Shown one piece after another: positions 6,951 to 10,457 of a DNA stretch of 10,457 nt. The notes beneath the pieces were generated by a model, which had not been told where the DNA came from, did not search any database, and worked only from the letters and a program-made list of their open reading frames with translations. Positions within the stretch are counted from its first letter, which is position 1; every line of letters begins with the position of its first letter. Where the stretch lies: assembly GCA_027443745.1 (NCBI GenBank), contig DAIAZB010000517.1, positions 1 through 10,457 of the forward strand, in the 5' to 3' direction. This stretch comes from Thiomonas sp. GTDB taxonomy: Bacteria; Pseudomonadota; Gammaproteobacteria; Burkholderiales; Burkholderiaceae. The translations under genes and the position numbers were made by a program.

Positions 6951-8324
6951 ATGAGCCATCACGACGACCCATTCGATTCCGCTTCACACTTCGGGCCCTG
7001 CGGCTGCGGTCGCCACGCCAACCAAGCCGAACACGCGGCTGCCACGACCGCCATCAACCCCTGCGATGCCGAGCAGCTCACACTTCGCACGCTGGAGACA
7101 GCGGTGATGCGCGCGATCTTTCCCGACGACTCGCAACGCCGTCGCTTCTTGCGTGCGATCGGACGCAACACCGCGCTTGCGGCGCTGGCGCAAGTGGTTC
7201 CGTTCGGCGCCTTGCAGGCCATGGCGCAGGAAGGCGGCGGCGCGCTGGAGAAAACGGACCTGAAAATCGGCTACCTGCCCATCACCTGCGCCAGCCCCAT
7301 CATCCTCGGCCAGGCCAATGGCTATTTCGCGCAGGCCGGGCTGAAGGTCGAACTGCTGAAAACACCAGGCTGGGCACTGGTGCGCGACAAGCTCATCAAC
7401 GGCGATTTCGACGCCTCGCAAATGCTTGCGCCCATGCCGCTGGCCATCAGCATGGGCGCAGGCTCGCAGCCCGCCGAGACCTATGCCGCCTCGATGGACA
7501 ACCTCAACGGCAGCGCCATCACCCTGAGCATGAAGCACAAGGACAAGCGCGACCCGCGGCTGTGGAAGGGCTTCCGGCTGGCCATTCCGTTCGACGCCTC
7601 CATCCACAACTTCCTGCTGCGCGCCTATCTCGTCCAGCATGGCGTGGACCCAGACCGCGACGTGCAACTGCGTGTCATGGCGCCGCCCGACATGCTGGCC
7701 AATCTGGCGGGCGGCAACCTCGACGGCTTCATCGTCGCCGAGCCGTTCAACCAGCGCGCGGTGTACGAGGGCATCGGCTTCATCCATCTCCTGACCTTGG
7801 ACCTGTGGCGCGGCCACCCCTGCTGCGCCTTTGCCCTGAAAGGCGATTTCGTGCGACAGAATCCGAACACCTTTGCCGCGCTGTACCGCGGCATGCTCAA
7901 GTCGGCCACTTTTCTCAACGCCCCCGCCAACCGCAATGCGGTGGTCAACACTTTGTCGGCGCCGCAATACCTCAACCAACCCCAGATCGTGGTCAAGCAG
8001 GTGCTCACCGGCACCTATGCCAACGGCCTTGGCGTGGTGAAAACTGCGCCCGACCGCATCGCCTTCCAGCCCTTTCCCTGGCCGTCGATGGCGGTGTGGA
8101 TTCTGACGCAGATGAAACGCTGGGGCTATGTGAAGAGCGAGGTGAACTACAAGGGCATCGCAGAAAAAGTCTTCCTCGCCACCGACGCGCGCAATGCCAT
8201 GCGCGCGCTGGGCATGGCGGCACCGGCGCACGATATGGAGGACGCCACCATCCTCGGCCAACACTTCGACCCACACCAGCCGGCTGCCTATCTCAAGAGC
8301 CTTCCCACCGTGTCCAAGACCTGA
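6951..8324 (+). CDS. cynA: Cyanate/nitrate-type ABC transporter substrate-binding protein, Tat-exported
   Basis: A 457-residue periplasmic binding protein of the NrtA/CmpA/SsuA group. From ATG 6951 it has a short Cys/His-rich leader with CGCGRH (Cys17-His22), then VMRAIFP, then a twin-arginine signal RRRFL (63-67) followed by a hydrophobic stretch to FGALQAMA. The mature part begins near LKIGYLPITCASPIILGQANGYF. Blocks such as HPCCAFAL and QVLTGTYANGLG are typical of NrtA-like proteins. GTG 6930 and ATG 7107 are possible starts; 7107 has a good GGAGA (7094-7098) and would give a compact Tat signal. I chose 6951 because, from memory, the CxCGRH leader is conserved in proteobacterial relatives. 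Substrate is taken as cyanate because the operon ends in cynS, as in known cynABDS clusters; nitrate, bicarbonate or thiocyanate cannot be excluded. Confidence 0.88.
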   Translation: MSHHDDPFDSASHFGPCGCGRHANQAEHAAATTAINPCDAEQLTLRTLETAVMRAIFPDDSQRRRFLRAIGRNTALAALAQVVPFGALQAMAQEGGGALEKTDLKIGYLPITCASPIILGQANGYFAQAGLKVELLKTPGWALVRDKLINGDFDASQMLAPMPLAISMGAGSQPAETYAASMDNLNGSAITLSMKHKDKRDPRLWKGFRLAIPFDASIHNFLLRAYLVQHGVDPDRDVQLRVMAPPDMLANLAGGNLDGFIVAEPFNQRAVYEGIGFIHLLTLDLWRGHPCCAFALKGDFVRQNPNTFAALYRGMLKSATFLNAPANRNAVVNTLSAPQYLNQPQIVVKQVLTGTYANGLGVVKTAPDRIAFQPFPWPSMAVWILTQMKRWGYVKSEVNYKGIAEKVFLATDARNAMRALGMAAPAHDMEDATILGQHFDPHQPAAYLKSLPTVSKT

Positions 8325-8333
8325 GACCGCGCC

Positions 8334-9185
8334 ATGCCTACCCTGCCTTCCCGCGCGTTCTGGGCGTCGACCCTGCTCAGCCTGGTGCTGTTCGCCGCCC
8401 TGCTCGGCGTCTGGCAACTCGCCACGCTGCCCAAAGCGTCGAGGCTGCCCGCTGGGGTCAGCGCACAATACGCCGCGCTGATGGGCCAGGGTGCGGTGAA
8501 GTCCGGCGGCTTCCCGACGCCGGCGCAAGTGGGCGCCACGTTCGTGAAGGAACTGCGCAACCCGTTCTACGACCACGGCCCGAACGACAAGGGCATCGGC
8601 CTGCAGTTGGCGTATTCCCTGGAGCGGGTGGTGGCGGGCTTCGGCTTGGCGGTGCTGGTGGCGCTGCCGCTGGGCTTCCTCATCGGCATGGTGCCGCTGC
8701 TGCAGCGGGCGCTCAACCCGTTCATCCAGGTGCTCAAACCCATCTCGCCGCTGGCGTGGATGCCCATTGCGCTCTACACCCTGAAGAACGCCAACGTTTC
8801 GGGCGTGTTCGTCATTTTCATCTGCTCCATCTGGCCCATACTGGTGAACACTGCCTTCGGCGTGGCCTCGGTGCGGCGCGACTGGCTGAACGTGGCGCGC
8901 ACGCTGGAAGTGGGCGGCCTGCGACGGGCCTTCCAGGTGGTGCTGCCGGCAGCGGCGCCCACCATCCTCACCGGCATGCGCATTTCCATGGGCATCGCCT
9001 GGCTGGTGATCGTCGCGGCCGAAATGCTGGTCGGCGGCACCGGCATCGGCTATTTCGTCTGGAACGCGTGGAACAACCTTGCCCTGTCCAGCGTGGTGTT
9101 CGCCATCGTGCTCATCGGCGTGGTGGGCATGCTGCTGGACCTGCTGTTCGCGCGTCTGCAGCACCTCGTGACGTATGCGGAGTGA
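8334..9185 (+). CDS. cynB: ABC transporter permease (CynB/NrtB type)
   Basis: A 283-residue inner-membrane permease with an N-terminal membrane segment (~9-29) and a core of about five more, fitting the SsuC/NrtB family. The EAA loop that docks the ATPase is at 186-205 (NVARTLEVGGLRRAFQVVLP), with the conserved glycine and terminal LP. The start ATG 8334 is 9 bases after the cynA stop and has no clear Shine-Dalgarno sequence, suggesting translational coupling. The insert between the first and second membrane segments (~30-85, including PAQVGATFVKEL) is usual in NrtB proteins. It should form the membrane channel for the binding protein encoded upstream and the ATPase downstream. Confidence 0.92.
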   Translation: MPTLPSRAFWASTLLSLVLFAALLGVWQLATLPKASRLPAGVSAQYAALMGQGAVKSGGFPTPAQVGATFVKELRNPFYDHGPNDKGIGLQLAYSLERVVAGFGLAVLVALPLGFLIGMVPLLQRALNPFIQVLKPISPLAWMPIALYTLKNANVSGVFVIFICSIWPILVNTAFGVASVRRDWLNVARTLEVGGLRRAFQVVLPAAAPTILTGMRISMGIAWLVIVAAEMLVGGTGIGYFVWNAWNNLALSSVVFAIVLIGVVGMLLDLLFARLQHLVTYAE

Positions 9186-9189
9186 TGCG

Positions 9190-10188
9190 ATGACCCTGTC
9201 TTTCCTCCGCGTTGAAGGCCTGGCGAAGCAGTATGTCGACACCAACGGCAAGCCCGGTCCAATTGTGTTCGACGATGTTTACTTCACCATGGCGCGCGGC
9301 GAGTTCGTCGCCATCATCGGCCATTCCGGCTGCGGCAAGACCACCATCCTCAATGTCCTCGCCGGGCTGGAGCAGGCCAGTGGCGGCGCCGTGTTCATGG
9401 ACGGGCGCGAGCTGAGCGGCCCCTCGCTCGACCGCGGCGTGGTGTTCCAGAGCCACGCGCTCATGCCCTGGCGCACGGTGCTGGGCAATGTGACCTTGGC
9501 CGTGGCCTCACGCTGGCCGCAGTGGAGTCGCGAACAGGTGCGCGAGCACAGCCTGAAGTTTCTCGACATGGTGGGCCTGGCCGCAGCCGCCGAGAAGAAG
9601 CCACACCAACTCTCGGGCGGCATGAAGCAGCGCGTGGGCATCGCCCGCGCCTTCGCTATCAGGCCCAAGATGCTGCTGCTCGACGAACCCTTCGGCGCGC
9701 TGGACGCACTCACGCGCGGCACCATCCAGGACGAACTGCTGGCCATCGTGCGCGCCACGCAGCAGACCGTGTTCATGATCACGCACGACGTGGACGAAGC
9801 CATCCTGCTGGCCGATCGCATTCTGCTCATGAGCAACGGCCCGCATGCCAAGATTGCTGAGATGGTGGCCATCACCATGCCGCGCCGCCGCAGCCGCGAA
9901 ACCCTGCACCACGACCCGCAGTACTACCGCATCCGCAACCATCTGGTGGACTTCCTCATGCACCGAGCGAAGACGCCACCACAGTCGCTGCCGGGCTACG
10001 GCCCGCGCCAGGTGCCACTGCTCAGCCCGGGAATGGATGAGGCCATGTCCGCTGCCACCGCTGCTGCGGTGCAGGATGCGGACCACCCGCTACACGGCCA
10101 CCCAACGAGCGGCCAGGCAGCCAGCGGCATGCCCATGGCCGCGCTGCATCTGGTGCCCGCCGCCGCGCATCAAGCGCGCGTGGCATGA
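9190..10188 (+). CDS. cynD: ABC transporter ATP-binding protein (CynD/NrtD type)
   Basis: A 332-residue ATPase that energises the importer. All core motifs are present: Walker A GHSGCGKTT (44-52), Q-loop FQSHALMPW, signature LSGGMKQ (141-147), Walker B LLLDEP (162-167), D-loop ALD and switch His199 (ITHDVDEA). ATG 9190 has GGAG (9179-9182) 7 bases upstream and lies 4 bases after the cynB stop; the in-frame ATG 9175 would overlap cynB and lacks a ribosome site. The NrtD-like core ends near residue 257. A tail of about 75 residues follows, rich in Pro, Ala, His and Gly, with no recognised fold; it is not the NrtA-like regulatory domain found in NrtC. Confidence 0.93.
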   Translation: MTLSFLRVEGLAKQYVDTNGKPGPIVFDDVYFTMARGEFVAIIGHSGCGKTTILNVLAGLEQASGGAVFMDGRELSGPSLDRGVVFQSHALMPWRTVLGNVTLAVASRWPQWSREQVREHSLKFLDMVGLAAAAEKKPHQLSGGMKQRVGIARAFAIRPKMLLLDEPFGALDALTRGTIQDELLAIVRATQQTVFMITHDVDEAILLADRILLMSNGPHAKIAEMVAITMPRRRSRETLHHDPQYYRIRNHLVDFLMHRAKTPPQSLPGYGPRQVPLLSPGMDEAMSAATAAAVQDADHPLHGHPTSGQAASGMPMAALHLVPAAAHQARVA

Positions 10189-10238
10189 ATTTTGCACTCG
10201 GCGACACACGCAGTTTCCCCATCGACCCAGGAGCCCCC

Positions 10239-10457
10239 ATGACCCGCAATGACGTGACCGAAGCCATCATCGCCGCCAAGATTGCCAAGGGCCTGAGCTG
10301 GGCCGACGTGGCCAAGACCGTGGGCCAAAGCAAGGAATGGGTCACGGCCGGCTGCCTCGGCCAGATGACCTTCGACGCCGGGCAGGCCGCCATCATCGGG
10401 AGGTTGTTCGACCTGCCGGCGGACGCGGTGAAGCTGCTGCAGGTGGTGCCGTACAAG
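10239..10457 (+). CDS. cynS: Cyanase (cyanate hydratase), 3'-truncated
   Basis: Cyanase decomposes cyanate with bicarbonate to carbon dioxide and carbamate, which breaks down to ammonium and CO2. The window holds the first 73 residues, the helical DNA-binding-like N-terminal domain, with the characteristic blocks KGLSWADVAKTVGQSKEWVTA, CLGQM and LLQVVPYK. A full-length enzyme is about 150 residues; the catalytic Arg, Glu and Ser lie in the missing C-terminal half, so intactness cannot be checked. ATG 10239 has AGGAG (10229-10233) 5 bases upstream. It lies 50 bases after cynD with no terminator between, so it is probably the last step of the same operon. Confidence 0.95.
   Translation, partial: MTRNDVTEAIIAAKIAKGLSWADVAKTVGQSKEWVTAGCLGQMTFDAGQAAIIGRLFDLPADAVKLLQVVPYK

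Noticed and set aside
6899..9193. Long + strand open frame (764 codons) overlapping cynA and cynB in another frame
   Set aside because: Arg/Pro/Ala-rich translation with no family motifs; the overlapping frames encode clear transporter proteins.
6984..9251. Very long open frame on the minus strand (755 codons) opposite cynA and cynB
   Set aside because: Its translation is rich in His, Arg, Gly and Gln without recognisable domains. It mirrors GC-rich codon use of well-supported + strand genes.

Overview
The window is about 10.5 kb of GC-rich DNA, compactly coded on the + strand throughout. Protein sequences (YbiB, CobA, a NifA/NtrC-class activator, a NrtA/CmpA-type binding protein) and codon use point to a betaproteobacterium, most likely Burkholderiales. 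A sulfur- or metal-tolerant genus such as Thiomonas is possible, but this is inference only.

Region 1 (1-1933) looks like the tail of a nitrate/nitrite assimilation operon. It holds a 5'-truncated ybiB (trpD2) and cobA, the uroporphyrinogen-III methyltransferase that feeds siroheme synthesis, which an assimilatory nitrite reductase needs. The nitrate/nitrite reductase genes themselves are not visible; they would lie upstream.

Region 2 (1951-3877) holds a sigma-54 enhancer-binding activator (GAF, AAA+ and Fis-type HTH domains) and the regulatory region after it. That region has a well-formed -24/-12 sigma-54 promoter (3736-3751), a tandem GTTGACA repeat with 11-bp spacing further upstream, an IHF-like site between them, and a leader that could form alternative hairpins. 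An exact 36-bp direct repeat links the 3' end of cobA with the 5' end of the activator gene.

Region 3 (3878-10457) appears to be one long operon driven by that promoter: OsmC-like protein, acyl-CoA-dehydrogenase-like flavoprotein, two-domain rhodanese, rubredoxin, a Tat-exported NrtA/CmpA-type binding protein, permease, ATPase, and the start of cyanase (cynS), cut by the window edge. The last four genes match the known cynABDS cyanate import and hydrolysis system, which in Pseudomonas pseudoalcaligenes is preceded by a sigma-54 activator, cynF. The unusual part is the four-gene redox/sulfur module between activator and transporter. Its OsmC-like and ACAD-like members both lack a catalytic residue of their namesake families. 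A working hypothesis is that the module converts a sulfur- or carbon-bound cyanate precursor (for example thiocyanate) to cyanate, which CynS turns into ammonium and CO2. The substrate cannot be read from the sequence.
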